Source of the DNA: Clostridium sp.
GTDB taxonomy: Bacteria; Bacillota; Clostridia; Oscillospirales; Ruminococcaceae
Direction: 5' to 3'
DNA length: 32,191 nucleotides
Assembly (NCBI GenBank): GCA_023664445.1
Contig: JAMPFN010000023.1
Coordinates: 1-32,191, forward strand
A model generated the notes under the pieces. It saw nothing but the letters and a program-made list of their open reading frames with translations, searched no databases and was not told where the DNA came from. The first letter of the stretch is position 1. Each line of letters opens with the position of its first letter. This document shows, in pieces, positions 1-8,288 of this stretch. The position numbers and the translations under genes were made by a program.

Positions 1-29
1 AGTATATCACACCTCAACCCAATTGTCAA
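1..29 (-). promoter_or_regulatory. Promoter for a gene off the left edge
   Basis: On the minus strand a -35 TTGACA (24-29) and a -10 TATACT (1-6) are separated by exactly 17 bases. The transcript would run leftwards out of the window, so the gene is not visible. Two copies of the palindrome-centred word TTAAACGTTTT (36-46 and 72-82) lie just upstream. Confidence 0.7.
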
Positions 30-35
30 TACCTC

Positions 36-82
36 TTAAACGTTTTCTATGAATTAGATATAAATTCCATTTTAAACGTTTT
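36..82. promoter_or_regulatory. Pair of AAACGTTT palindromes upstream of the left-edge promoter
   Basis: TTAAACGTTTT occurs twice, 36 bases apart (36-46 and 72-82). The centre ACGT with flanking A/T runs resembles LacI-family or CcpA-type operators, which are known to have a central CG palindrome. Similar words lie beside the promoters at 3851-3945 and 11094-11122. That these are operators is inference from position and symmetry. Confidence 0.35.
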
Positions 83-107
83 AGTTTTATGCACATTACA
101 CAATGCA

Positions 108-350
108 TTATCTTTTTCTCTTAAGCAAAAGAATACATGATAAAGCTATAAGTAAAAATCCGGCTATAACGCTGATTACAGGCAAGACCATGCCGCTATT
201 ATGGATAATGAACATAAACGTAGGCGTATCTGCACCGCCGATAATTGCAGCATGAGATTTATTAAAAATGATCCTGCCTATAATAAAAGCGCCATAAAAC
301 ACTAATACGCTTCCTGATATACATGAAATAATACCAACGATTCTTTTCAT
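108..350 (-). CDS. Small two-helix membrane protein with an OadB-like GGADTPT motif
   Basis: An 80-residue protein with two hydrophobic segments (about residues 5-27 and 53-75) and a basic tail KRKR. Between them is AAIIGGADTPTFMFI, which resembles the conserved IGGADGPTAIF-type loop of the beta subunit of Na+-translocating decarboxylases (OadB/GcdB). The real subunits are about 370-400 residues with many helices, so this cannot be a working decarboxylase subunit; small clostridial proteins with this motif are often annotated that way. The start is ATG at 350, with a weak TAGGTG a few bases upstream. A long stem-loop repeat (372-429) sits in its leader. Function unknown. Confidence 0.6.
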   Translation of the reverse strand: MKRIVGIISCISGSVLVFYGAFIIGRIIFNKSHAAIIGGADTPTFMFIIHNSGMVLPVISVIAGFLLIALSCILLLKRKR

Positions 351-595
351 TATTAAAGCACCTATACTTAGAACCTGTCTTCACAAGCGTATATGCATGT
401 CTTTTGGACATATCTTGCGAAGACAGGTTATTAATATGCGATTTACGGCAATCCAAGAAAATACCGCACAAAGCACGGCTGCCGCCTTTTCATTAACCTT
501 TGTGCGGATTGACTTTTCCGCCTATCTCAACCAACGGATAACTCCCTTTAAAGTGATTTGGAGAGCGATATTTTTTTGACTCAAAATGTCAAGTT
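351..595. other. Non-coding stretch with two inverted repeats
   Basis: No convincing gene is seen here. It holds the stem-loop at 372-429 and a second inverted repeat, CCGCACAAAG at 464-473 with its complement at 498-507, separated by 24 bases. The short open frames across it have no coding signal. It may be the remnant of a small mobile element. Confidence 0.5.
371..429. repeat. Long stem-loop; contains GAACCTGTCTTYACAAG repeat, copy 1
   Basis: AACCTGTCTTC (372-382) pairs perfectly with GAAGACAGGTT (419-429). CAAG/CTTG (384-387, 414-417) and ATGTC/GACAT (397-401, 407-411) extend the structure around a TTTTG loop. The 17-base outer word at 371-387 recurs at 18871-18887, again in the leader of a minus-strand gene. 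This resembles an insertion-element end or a shared leader motif; which one cannot be decided here. Confidence 0.6.
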
Positions 596-1081
596 TTATG
601 ATACAACAACATTATTTTTGCGAAACTTTATTTTAGTGATAAAACAAATTAATATACATAATGAAATCGCTAAGAACAATTTTCCGTTTAAAATCTGTTC
701 CCAGCAAACTGCAAGAAATAAAGGCGCTTTATCTAAAATTTGTAAAGACCCTGTTATAGTGATGTATATATGCCAATAAATATCAGTAATATACAACAAT
801 GCAATTGCAAAAAATGCAATCAAGCTACCTAACATATATTTTTTAGCAATATCTTTATTTTCGATAATGATGTTTTTATTCTTCGTTTTCATTATTATTC
901 CGACCGCAATTACAGATATAGCTTGTAAAATGTTAAGTATTGTAACATCATAATCATGGAAATATTTTCCGTGTTCAATGAAATAATTTGTTATGAAATA
1001 ATTTGCAAATATGAAAGGGATAGATATTATACAAACTCCTAAAATGCATTTTAATACAATTTTATTCATTGATTTACTCAT
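596..1081 (-). CDS. Hypothetical four-helix membrane protein
   Basis: A 161-residue protein I do not recognise. Hydrophobic segments lie near residues 8-30, 45-63, 83-103 and 138-155, and a Lys/Asn-rich loop (about 64-80) probably faces the cytoplasm. The start ATG at 1081 has AGGAGGCG upstream at good spacing. It follows the pectate lyase by 35 bases on the same strand with no clear terminator between, so it may be read through from that gene. Its A+T-rich codon use differs from the pectate lyase, which suggests a different origin. Confidence 0.6.
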   Translation of the reverse strand: MSKSMNKIVLKCILGVCIISIPFIFANYFITNYFIEHGKYFHDYDVTILNILQAISVIAVGIIMKTKNKNIIIENKDIAKKYMLGSLIAFFAIALLYITDIYWHIYITITGSLQILDKAPLFLAVCWEQILNGKLFLAISLCILICFITKIKFRKNNVVVS

Positions 1082-1116
1082 AATAACGCCTCCTATAATT
1101 AACTATCTTCTCCTTA

Positions 1117-3627
1117 TTATTTAATAATCATTCTTTTAAGAAGAACAACATCACAAACATTAATTATTCCGTCACTGTTGATATCGGCTGCTTTACATTG
1201 CCCAGCAGTCAGACTTGCTTTTTTTATAATATACTTTTGAAGCATTTCAAGGTCGCTTGAATCGGACTTTCCGTCAAAATTTATATCTCCAAGTCCGATC
1301 GGTTCAGTTTTGCTTGATACTGCCATAACTGCATAATTAACGCACAAATTACTCTGCCCATTTGTACCAAGCATCACTTTATCACCGGAAGAAACACTCT
1401 TTTTGTATATATCAAATGTAACATCATTGGAACTCTTACATGTCATATCTGTTTTTTCCCAGTTACTCATCCATTCGGGAACCGCTTCTACCCTATTGTC
1501 AAGCGCAACATATACATCTATACTATCGCCTGCATTGAATTCGGCAAGGTCAGAAGCCGTATATTTTGAATCACAGGCAGTTTTAATGATTTCCGAACCT
1601 CTAAGCGTTTCGGGCAGCTCTGTAAACGTAAAATCCCTATCTCCGAAAATAAGCGATCCTATATCGGCTTTTTCCGCAATCGCCCACTTGCTGCCGTATG
1701 TTTCATCCTTGACAACAAGATTTTTTATCAGTTTGCCATTAAGCGGTATCGCCTCACGTCCGAATACAAAGCTGTCCATATTCAGCAGATATCCTTCTCC
1801 GCCTGTAAACTTCATGTAAAGATTATTTACACCTTCGATTTTGGGAATATTAAATTCTATCTCCTGATAATCGTTAAAGCCGCTTGTTCCTGCAAAATTT
1901 ATCGTTGCCGCAGGCGTTCCCGTAATGCTGTTCAGATAAAATTCAATATTTGACGCGTTACCTGATATTACCGCCTTAAAGCTTCTTGCACCGTCTTCAA
2001 AATCGACCTTGCGGAACATTATGTAGTCGCCGTTTTCAATAAATCCTATATTTTGTCCGCCCGTTGTCAAATTTTCCGCCTTAACGCCCTCCTGAGATGA
2101 GAAGTTTTCAGCCTCTATCTTTTCAAAAGCCGATATTGCCGGAGTTGTCGTGGTTTCAGGCGAAAGAGCAACAACGCCTTCGGGGAACGATCCGATCGTA
2201 AGGTCGTTTATATAGTACTCGATGTTGGTATATCCCTGTCCGCAGTAATCACCGTTTGTATCGGAAGCGTCGTTCGGATCAAGACCTCTTGCCTCTTCCC
2301 ATTCGTCGGGCATACCGTCGTTATCGGTATCGATTATTTCTTTCGTAAGCACAGCAGACGGATACTCATAAGTCACTCCGCATTGAACGCTGTATTTATC
2401 AAGATCGGTCATTGTCGAATCATAAGCAGACGTACCGCTGCATGATCCCGTACCGTTTACCGTTTCTTCCGCGCATTGACGGTCAACAGCCGTTCTCTTT
2501 TCGGGAGTAATGCCGTTTCCTGCAAAGCTTACAACATGGTCGTATGAATCCTCCGCACTTTCCGCTCCCGAAACAGACGATATATTTTCTCCGCCGCTGT
2601 TAATAGAAAACGGTTCTGCCGAATACAAATCGTCCTTTGTTATCCCTATTGATGTTTTAACAGTAACTCCCGACCAGTTATCATTTGTAATATCGTGAAG
2701 CGAACCGTCCTTATTTATGAGCTGATTTCCGTCGCAGTAGACCTTGAAGTTCTCGGGTTTTGTACCGCTGTCAACATACATCCAATGGTATCCGCCCGTT
2801 GTAGAATTTCCGGCTTTCAAGGTATTATTGACATAATTAAGATGACCTATCGTGCCGTACGCAGTCTGATATCCCCAGTCATATATGATATTATTGGTAA
2901 AATCGGCTGTGTATGTATCCTGAACTTTCCCACGGAAATTTCTTGATACATTATGTATAATGAGGTTATGGTCAAACGACAGATTTCCCTTACCCATCAT
3001 AAGTCCGAAGCCGTGAAGTCCTTTCTTATGACCGCCCCATGAATCGGCAGGTCCGAGAACGGAATACTGAACCGTATAATTCATATTATTGGAATAAAGA
3101 CCCCATTGCTCATCGGTAGTCCAGCCCATTGAACAATGGTCGATAATGGAATTCGAGCCTGCCGCGCCGCCCCATGCATCGTTTCCCGAGCTTGTCGAGG
3201 CATACGGTCCGGGGCGCGAACTTATATAGCGGCATATGATATTATCGCCGCTCATGCCCATTTTGTAATTTTTAAGAGTTATTCCCGAGCCGCCCGGCGC
3301 AGTCTGTCCTGCAACAGTAACATTGCTCTGACAGAGAATGTTGCTTTTAAGCTCGATAGTACCGCTGACGTCAAACACAACGATACGGTTCGACTTGCTT
3401 ACCGCGTCACGAAACGAACCTGCGCCGCTGTCATTGAGATTGGTAACATGGTAAACCTCTCCCCCACGTCCGCCTGTGGCATACTTTCCGCCGCCTACCG
3501 CGCCCGGAAATGCAATAACGGCGTTTGCAGCCGCTGCCTTTTCAGGCTTTTGATATGTTCCGTAGGAATTAACCGCTGCAATTGTGACAAGACTTGTCAG
3601 AAAAGCCAATCCTTTTTTCAGTTTCAA
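1117..3627 (-). CDS. Secreted multimodular pectate lyase with CBM6 and type I dockerin
   Basis: An 836-residue extracellular pectin-degrading enzyme. It opens with a signal peptide (LKLKKGLAFLTSLVTIAAV), then a right-handed beta-helix pectate lyase domain of the PL1 type (about 35-420, with FPGAVGGGKYATGGRGG and the SRNFRG segment). A Ca2+-binding DTDNDGMPDEWEE motif lies near 430, a CBM6-like module at about 495-622 and a beta-rich module typical of clostridial pectinases at about 625-775. Last is a type I dockerin with two calcium repeats (DINFDGKSDSSD and DINSDGIINVCD), so it should dock on a cellulosomal scaffoldin. I place the start at TTG 3627, because AAGGAGGA lies 8-9 bases upstream and the signal peptide begins there; an upstream ATG at 3675 lacks such a site. 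The transcript has a leader of about 217 bases. Confidence 0.9.
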   Translation of the reverse strand: MKLKKGLAFLTSLVTIAAVNSYGTYQKPEKAAAANAVIAFPGAVGGGKYATGGRGGEVYHVTNLNDSGAGSFRDAVSKSNRIVVFDVSGTIELKSNILCQSNVTVAGQTAPGGSGITLKNYKMGMSGDNIICRYISSRPGPYASTSSGNDAWGGAAGSNSIIDHCSMGWTTDEQWGLYSNNMNYTVQYSVLGPADSWGGHKKGLHGFGLMMGKGNLSFDHNLIIHNVSRNFRGKVQDTYTADFTNNIIYDWGYQTAYGTIGHLNYVNNTLKAGNSTTGGYHWMYVDSGTKPENFKVYCDGNQLINKDGSLHDITNDNWSGVTVKTSIGITKDDLYSAEPFSINSGGENISSVSGAESAEDSYDHVVSFAGNGITPEKRTAVDRQCAEETVNGTGSCSGTSAYDSTMTDLDKYSVQCGVTYEYPSAVLTKEIIDTDNDGMPDEWEEARGLDPNDASDTNGDYCGQGYTNIEYYINDLTIGSFPEGVVALSPETTTTPAISAFEKIEAENFSSQEGVKAENLTTGGQNIGFIENGDYIMFRKVDFEDGARSFKAVISGNASNIEFYLNSITGTPAATINFAGTSGFNDYQEIEFNIPKIEGVNNLYMKFTGGEGYLLNMDSFVFGREAIPLNGKLIKNLVVKDETYGSKWAIAEKADIGSLIFGDRDFTFTELPETLRGSEIIKTACDSKYTASDLAEFNAGDSIDVYVALDNRVEAVPEWMSNWEKTDMTCKSSNDVTFDIYKKSVSSGDKVMLGTNGQSNLCVNYAVMAVSSKTEPIGLGDINFDGKSDSSDLEMLQKYIIKKASLTAGQCKAADINSDGIINVCDVVLLKRMIIK

Positions 3628-3700
3628 ATCTATCGTCCTCCTTGATAAAATGTTTATATAAAAGATAATGAGCATTTATGCTTATAAATTTAAAAGTTTA

Positions 3701-3816
3701 GGGCAAGCCTTTTCAAAGGCTTGCCTTAGGGCGCTCCGCAAGGGGTGAGCCGTTAAGAAAACAATCCTGTGGATTGTTCTTAGGCGAGGGGACGCCCTGC
3801 AAGAGAGGGCGTCCCC
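3701..3816. repeat. Composite block of four hairpins in the pectate lyase leader
   Basis: Four inverted repeats follow each other: GGCAAGCCTTT/AAAGGCTTGCC (3702-3712, 3715-3725), an imperfect one at about 3730-3751, AACAATCC/GGATTGTT (3760-3767, 3771-3778) and the dispersed palindrome (3788-3816). All lie downstream of the pectate lyase promoter and upstream of its start, so they would be transcribed as a structured 5' leader. The 65-codon frame across the block only reads through the hairpins and is not a gene. Confidence 0.7.
3788..3816 (+). repeat. Dispersed palindrome, copy A (perfect)
   Basis: Left arm GGGGACGCCC, loop TGCAAGAGA and a fully complementary ten-base right arm. Related copies with the same nine-base loop lie at 8161-8189, 12731-12755 (opposite orientation) and 19028-19056. 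All four are intergenic. Confidence 0.9.
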
Positions 3817-3850
3817 TAAAATACTTGAAATCAGGGATTTTACTATGTTT

Positions 3851-3879
3851 ATTTTATCATATTTTTCATGATTTGTCAA
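3851..3879 (-). promoter_or_regulatory. Promoter of the pectate lyase gene
   Basis: Minus-strand -35 TTGACA (3874-3879), 17-base spacer, -10 TAAAAT (3851-3856). The predicted start of transcription is near 3844, which gives a leader of about 217 bases full of hairpins. Confidence 0.75.
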
Positions 3880-3893
3880 TTAGTTTTGTATTA

Positions 3894-3905
3894 TTTAACG
3901 TTTTA
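3894..3905. promoter_or_regulatory. Possible operator between two divergent promoters
   Basis: TTTAACGTTTTAG lies between the back-to-back pectate lyase and ABC exporter promoters, 12 bases from the exporter -35. It matches the right half of the palindrome at 72-82. A role as a shared operator is inference. Confidence 0.3.
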
Positions 3906-3916
3906 GCTGTTTTTTA

Positions 3917-3945
3917 TTGACAAATTCTTACTATTGTGATATACT
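3917..3945 (+). promoter_or_regulatory. Promoter of the ABC exporter operon
   Basis: TTGACA (3917-3922), 17-base spacer, TATACT (3940-3945), about 30 bases before the start codon at 3981. Confidence 0.75.
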
Positions 3946-3980
3946 TTAAGGTAATTTACATTGAAGAAAGGAGCAAAAAT

Positions 3981-5744
3981 ATGCTTAAAATTTTTAAGTA
4001 TCTCAAGAAAAAAGAACTTGGCATGATTACTTTAAGCATCATGTTCATCGTCGGTCAGGTATGGCTTGATCTTCGGCTTCCCGATTACATGTCTGAAATA
4101 ACAAAACTTGTTCAGACAGAGGGCAGCAAAATGGCAGATATCTGGATCGCAGGCGGAAAAATGCTTTTATGCGCGTTAGGCAGCGTTCTGATGTCGGTAA
4201 CGGTCGGATTTTTCGCCTCAAAGGTCGCGGCAGGCTTTTCACAGCGTCTTCGCTCGATGCTGTTTAAAAAGGTGTCAGACTTCTCAATGGAGGAAATAAA
4301 CGGCTTTTCCACTCCAAGCCTTATTACGCGTTCCACAAATGACGTTATGCAGATACAAATGCTCATCGCTATGGGTTTGCAGGTAATGATCAAAGGACCT
4401 ATTACCGCTGTTTGGGCTATATGCAAAATATTAGGCAAAAGCTGGCAATGGACAGTATCGACCGCCTGTGCGGTTGCCATACTCTTTATTATAATAGGCA
4501 TCGCGCTTATTTTCGCCTTTCCGAAATTCAAAATACTTCAGACATATAACGACAACCTCAACAGAGTGACAAGAGAAAATCTCACCGGTATAAGGGTCGT
4601 AAGGGCATATAACGCCGAAAAGTATCAGCAGAAAAAATTTGAAAAGGCTAATGAAGATCTTACTTATACGCATCTTTTTACAGGCAGAGTAATGGCTGTC
4701 ATGATGCCGGGCATGAACCTTATAATGAACGGACTCCCTCTTTCCATTTACTGGATAGGAGCATACCTTATAAATAAAGCGAATATGCTTGAAAAAATTG
4801 ATTTGTTTTCCGATATGGTCGTATTCTCATCATACGCTATAATGGTCGTAATGTCATTTACAATGATGGTAATGATATTTGTAATGGCTCCCCGTGCAAG
4901 CGTTTCGGCAAAGAGAATAAGCGAAGTACTCGATACAAAGCCGAAAATATTTGACAGCAGCGCCGATAATACAAATCAGTCCGCAGAGGGCGAAATTGAA
5001 TTCAGAAACGTAAGCTTCAAATACCCCGACGCTTCGGGATATGTTCTCAGCGACATAAGCTTCACAGCCAAAAAAGGCGAAACAGTCGCCTTTATCGGCG
5101 CAACCGGCAGCGGAAAGAGTACGCTTGTAAACCTTATCCCAAGATTTTACGACGCTACCGAGGGCGAAGTTCTTGTCGGCGGCGCAAACGTTAAGGAATA
5201 CAAGCTTGAATCCCTCTATAATAAAATAGGCTATGTTTCGCAAAAAACCGTCATGTTCAGCGGTACGGTATCTTCAAATATCGCTTACGGCAAAAACGGC
5301 AAAGGCAAATATACAGACGAAATGATAAGAAAAGCCGCTGTGCTTGCGCAGGGCAGCGAATTTATAGAAAAAATGGAAGACGGTTATAACGCTCCTATCT
5401 CTCAGGGCGGTACAAACGTTTCGGGCGGTCAGAAGCAGCGTCTTTCAATTGCGAGGGCAATATGCAGAGATCCCGAAATATACATTTTTGACGATTCATT
5501 CTCCGCGCTCGACTATAAGACCGACCGCATTTTGAGAACCGCGCTCAAAAAAGAAGCAGCTGACAAAACAATGATCATTGTTGCCCAGCGTATCGGAACT
5601 ATAAAGGACGCCGACAAGATAATTGTTCTCGATGAGGGAAAGATCGCAGGTATGGGTACGCATAAAGAACTGCTTGCCGGCTGCGAGGTCTACAGACAGA
5701 TCGCATTATCACAGCTTTCAAAGGAGGAACTTGAAAATGAGTGA
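3981..5744 (+). CDS. ABC exporter half-transporter, subunit 1 (degenerate ATP site)
   Basis: A 587-residue fusion of a six-helix transmembrane domain (about 1-320) and a nucleotide-binding domain. Walker A GATGSGKST is near residue 373, the signature VSGGQKQR near 481 and Walker B IYIFDDSFSALD near 503. The catalytic Glu after Walker B is Asp, and the switch His is Gln (VAQRIGT, about 535). Such changes are known from heterodimeric exporters of the TM287/288 or BmrCD kind, where one ATP site is non-hydrolytic. The start is ATG 3981 with AAAGGAG upstream; an in-frame ATG at 3936 lies inside the -10 region and is rejected. The end overlaps the partner gene by 8 bases. Substrate unknown. Confidence 0.9.
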   Translation: MLKIFKYLKKKELGMITLSIMFIVGQVWLDLRLPDYMSEITKLVQTEGSKMADIWIAGGKMLLCALGSVLMSVTVGFFASKVAAGFSQRLRSMLFKKVSDFSMEEINGFSTPSLITRSTNDVMQIQMLIAMGLQVMIKGPITAVWAICKILGKSWQWTVSTACAVAILFIIIGIALIFAFPKFKILQTYNDNLNRVTRENLTGIRVVRAYNAEKYQQKKFEKANEDLTYTHLFTGRVMAVMMPGMNLIMNGLPLSIYWIGAYLINKANMLEKIDLFSDMVVFSSYAIMVVMSFTMMVMIFVMAPRASVSAKRISEVLDTKPKIFDSSADNTNQSAEGEIEFRNVSFKYPDASGYVLSDISFTAKKGETVAFIGATGSGKSTLVNLIPRFYDATEGEVLVGGANVKEYKLESLYNKIGYVSQKTVMFSGTVSSNIAYGKNGKGKYTDEMIRKAAVLAQGSEFIEKMEDGYNAPISQGGTNVSGGQKQRLSIARAICRDPEIYIFDDSFSALDYKTDRILRTALKKEAADKTMIIVAQRIGTIKDADKIIVLDEGKIAGMGTHKELLAGCEVYRQIALSQLSKEELENE

Positions 5745-7557
5745 TGAAATCAGAACAAGAAGGGGTCCCGGCGGTCCTCGCGGAAGGGGCATGGCTGCCG
5801 GAGAAAAGGCAAAAGATTTTAAAAAATCCATATCGGATCTGATAAAATATTCAAAAAGCTGTATTCCCGCCGTCATAGTTGCTCTTGTGCTGGCTGTAAC
5901 TGGAACGATATTCGCTTTGGTCGGTCCTAACAAATTACAGGACATTACGGATCTTATAACAGAAGGCTTAATGACAGAAATAGACATGGACGAAATCGAG
6001 AATATCGCGCATTTTCTCATAACACTATTTGCTTTCAGCTTTGTTTTTATGTATGTCCAGAACTTTATTATGACCAGCGTCACACAGAAGATCACAAGAA
6101 ATCTAAGAACGGAAATCTCCGTCAAGATCAATAAAGTGCCGCTCAATTACTTTAATAAGGTAAGCTTTGGCGACGTTTTAAGCCGCGTTACAAATGACGT
6201 TGACATGATAGGTCAGACGATGAATATGAGCGTCAGCAATCTTGTTACTGCTGTGACAATGCTTTTAGGTTCGCTTTTCATGATGATATATACAAACTGG
6301 ATCATGGCTCTTACCGCTGTTTTATCAACATTCATCGGATTTTTCATTATGTCGCTTATAATGAGCAAATCTCAAAAACATTTTATGCGTCAGCAAACAG
6401 AACTTGGACGCATTAACGGGCACATAGAGGAAATATACACAGGTCATAACATCGTAAAGGTCTACAACGGTACTGAAAAGGCTGTTGAGGATTTTGAAAA
6501 AATAAATGAAAAGCTTTACGACAGCGCATGGAAATCACAATTTTTATCGGGAATCATGATGCCTCTCATGAACTTTATCGGAAACTTCGGATATGTTGCC
6601 GTATGCGTTGTCGGCGCGGCTCTTGCCATGAATGACAAAATTACATTCGGAGTTATCGTTGCGTTCATGATGTATATAAGACTGTTCACCAATCCCCTTT
6701 CGCAGATCGCTCAGGCCGCTACAAATCTTCAGGGAACAGCCGCTGCGTCAGAGCGTATATTCGAGTTCCTGAGCGCTGAAGAAATGAATGACGAAAGCGG
6801 AAAGACCAAGAAGCTTGAAACCGCTAAAGGCGATGTAGAATTCAAAAATGTAAAATTCGGATATCTTGACAACAAGATCATTATCAAAAACTTCTCGGCT
6901 CATGCAAAATCAGGTCAGAAAATCGCTATAGTAGGTCCGACAGGCGCTGGAAAAACCACAATGGTAAATCTTCTTATGAGATTTTACGAGCTGAACGGCG
7001 GTCAGATACTGATTGACGGCGTTCCTACAAACGAGCTTACCCGTGAAAATGTTCATGATATGTTCTGCATGGTTTTGCAGGATACATGGCTTTTTGAGGG
7101 AACTATACGCGAAAATATCGTCTACAGCAAAGAAAACGTTACAGATGAAGAAATAGTAAGGGCATGCAAGGCTGTCGGAATCGATCATTTTATAAGAAAT
7201 CTGCCTCACGGATACGATACCGTGCTTAACGACAAGGCTAATCTTTCCGCAGGTCAAAAACAGCTTATAACGATCGCAAGAGCTATGATCGAAAACGCTC
7301 CGCTTCTCATTCTCGATGAAGCCACAAGTTCTGTTGATACCAGAACGGAAATACAGATACAAAAAGCTATGGATAAACTTACCGAAGGCAGAACGTCATT
7401 TGTTATCGCGCACAGACTTTCAACTATAAAAAATGCCGATATGATCCTTGTCATGAAAGACGGAGATATAATCGAAAACGGCAATCATGAGGAGCTTCTT
7501 GCAAAGGGCGGATTCTATGCCGAGCTTTACAACAGCCAATTTGAACAGGCTTCATAA
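5737..7557 (+). CDS. ABC exporter half-transporter, subunit 2 (catalytic)
   Basis: A 606-residue partner of the preceding gene. A Gly/Arg-rich N-terminus (RRGPGGPRGRG) leads into a transmembrane domain (about 40-345). The nucleotide-binding domain has Walker A GPTGAGKTT near 400, Walker B LLILDEATSSVD near 522 and the switch His in IAHRLST near 557, all canonical. Its signature is LSAGQ instead of LSGGQ, near 501. In the heterodimer this signature faces the degenerate Walker B of subunit 1, so every unusual residue falls in one composite site. The start is ATG 5737, overlapping subunit 1 by 8 bases, with AAGGAGG inside the upstream gene: translational coupling is likely. Confidence 0.9.
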   Translation: MSDEIRTRRGPGGPRGRGMAAGEKAKDFKKSISDLIKYSKSCIPAVIVALVLAVTGTIFALVGPNKLQDITDLITEGLMTEIDMDEIENIAHFLITLFAFSFVFMYVQNFIMTSVTQKITRNLRTEISVKINKVPLNYFNKVSFGDVLSRVTNDVDMIGQTMNMSVSNLVTAVTMLLGSLFMMIYTNWIMALTAVLSTFIGFFIMSLIMSKSQKHFMRQQTELGRINGHIEEIYTGHNIVKVYNGTEKAVEDFEKINEKLYDSAWKSQFLSGIMMPLMNFIGNFGYVAVCVVGAALAMNDKITFGVIVAFMMYIRLFTNPLSQIAQAATNLQGTAAASERIFEFLSAEEMNDESGKTKKLETAKGDVEFKNVKFGYLDNKIIIKNFSAHAKSGQKIAIVGPTGAGKTTMVNLLMRFYELNGGQILIDGVPTNELTRENVHDMFCMVLQDTWLFEGTIRENIVYSKENVTDEEIVRACKAVGIDHFIRNLPHGYDTVLNDKANLSAGQKQLITIARAMIENAPLLILDEATSSVDTRTEIQIQKAMDKLTEGRTSFVIAHRLSTIKNADMILVMKDGDIIENGNHEELLAKGGFYAELYNSQFEQAS

Positions 7558-7567
7558 GGAGGATATC

Positions 7568-8155
7568 ATGAAATTCAAATATATTGCTATCGAAAGGGAA
7601 TACGCAAGCGGCGGAAGCGAGATAGGCAAAAAAGTATCTGACATCTTGAAAATCCCATGCTATGGCAGAGAGATACTTGAGCTTACAGCCAAGCGCAGAA
7701 ACGTTTCCATTGAATACGTCGAAGAACTTGAAGAAAATTCCACCGGAAGTTTCCTTTATTACCTATACAGAATGGCTGATGTTACAGGCAGTCCGACTGC
7801 TGCGGAATCGGTAAACATCGAGGAAATAAATGTTATCCGCGAACTTGCAGGAAATGGTCCGTCGGTATTCGTAGGAAGAGCGGCTTCATTTGCCTTGAAA
7901 GAAACAGACAGCGTCCTCAAAGTGTTTATCCACGCTGATTATGAATGCCGTGAAAAGCGCGCTCACGAGGTTTACGGAATTGAAAAAAACATTCTCAAAT
8001 CATCTGTTAAAAGCATAGACAAAAGACGCGCTTCATATTACAAAGCAAACTTCGGTACTGATTGGAAGGATTTAAGCAAATATGATCTTGTGCTTAACAG
8101 CGGCATTCTCGGAATAGACAAATGCGCAGCTGCTATTGCAGAATGCGCTAAATAA
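7568..8155 (+). CDS. Cytidylate-kinase-like P-loop protein
   Basis: A 195-residue protein of the cytidylate-kinase-like family (Pfam Cytidylate_kin2 type). The N-terminal IAIEREYASGGSEIGKKVS is the modified P-loop typical of this family, followed by CYGREIL and a C-terminal region with KSIDKRRASYY and NSG. These proteins are predicted to bind ATP and phosphorylate a small substrate, but the substrate is not established. It starts 10 bases after the exporter gene with AAGGAGGA overlapping that gene's stop, so it is the third gene of the operon. Whether it serves transport is unknown. Confidence 0.8.
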   Translation: MKFKYIAIEREYASGGSEIGKKVSDILKIPCYGREILELTAKRRNVSIEYVEELEENSTGSFLYYLYRMADVTGSPTAAESVNIEEINVIRELAGNGPSVFVGRAASFALKETDSVLKVFIHADYECREKRAHEVYGIEKNILKSSVKSIDKRRASYYKANFGTDWKDLSKYDLVLNSGILGIDKCAAAIAECAK

Positions 8156-8160
8156 AAAAA

Positions 8161-8189
8161 GATGACGCTCTGCAAGAGATGTCGTCCCC
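8161..8189 (+). repeat. Dispersed palindrome, copy B (degenerate stem)
   Basis: It keeps the loop TGCAAGAGA (8171-8179) and the right-arm end GTCCCC, but the left arm is GATGACGCTC and no longer pairs well. It lies between convergent genes, just before a terminator. Confidence 0.65.
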
Positions 8190-8237
8190 TTAAAAATTAG
8201 ATTCTGATCTGCCTTGCAATAAGCAGAGTATAAAAAC

Positions 8238-8277
8238 AAATAACGGCTGAAGATATATTATCCTCAGCCGTTATTTT
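8238..8277. terminator. Bidirectional terminator between convergent genes
   Basis: AAATAACGGCTGA (8238-8250) pairs with TCAGCCGTTATTT (8264-8276), and T-rich sequence follows on both sides. It serves the exporter operon from the left and the chemoreceptor gene from the right. Confidence 0.85.
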
Positions 8278-8288
8278 TATATTATTAA

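Noticed and set aside
397..579. A 60-codon plus-strand frame in the repeat-rich stretch, considered as a transposase fragment
   Set aside because: No transposase motif was found on either strand, and the frame lies across inverted repeats.
3682..3879. A 65-codon minus-strand open frame across the hairpin block
   Set aside because: It only reads through four inverted repeats and the promoter, has no family resemblance, and its start codon lies in the -35 region of the pectate lyase promoter.
7487..7567. Longer N-terminus for the cytidylate-kinase-like protein
   Set aside because: That part overlaps the exporter gene in another frame; the ATG at 7568 has a perfect ribosome binding site and starts the family's P-loop region.
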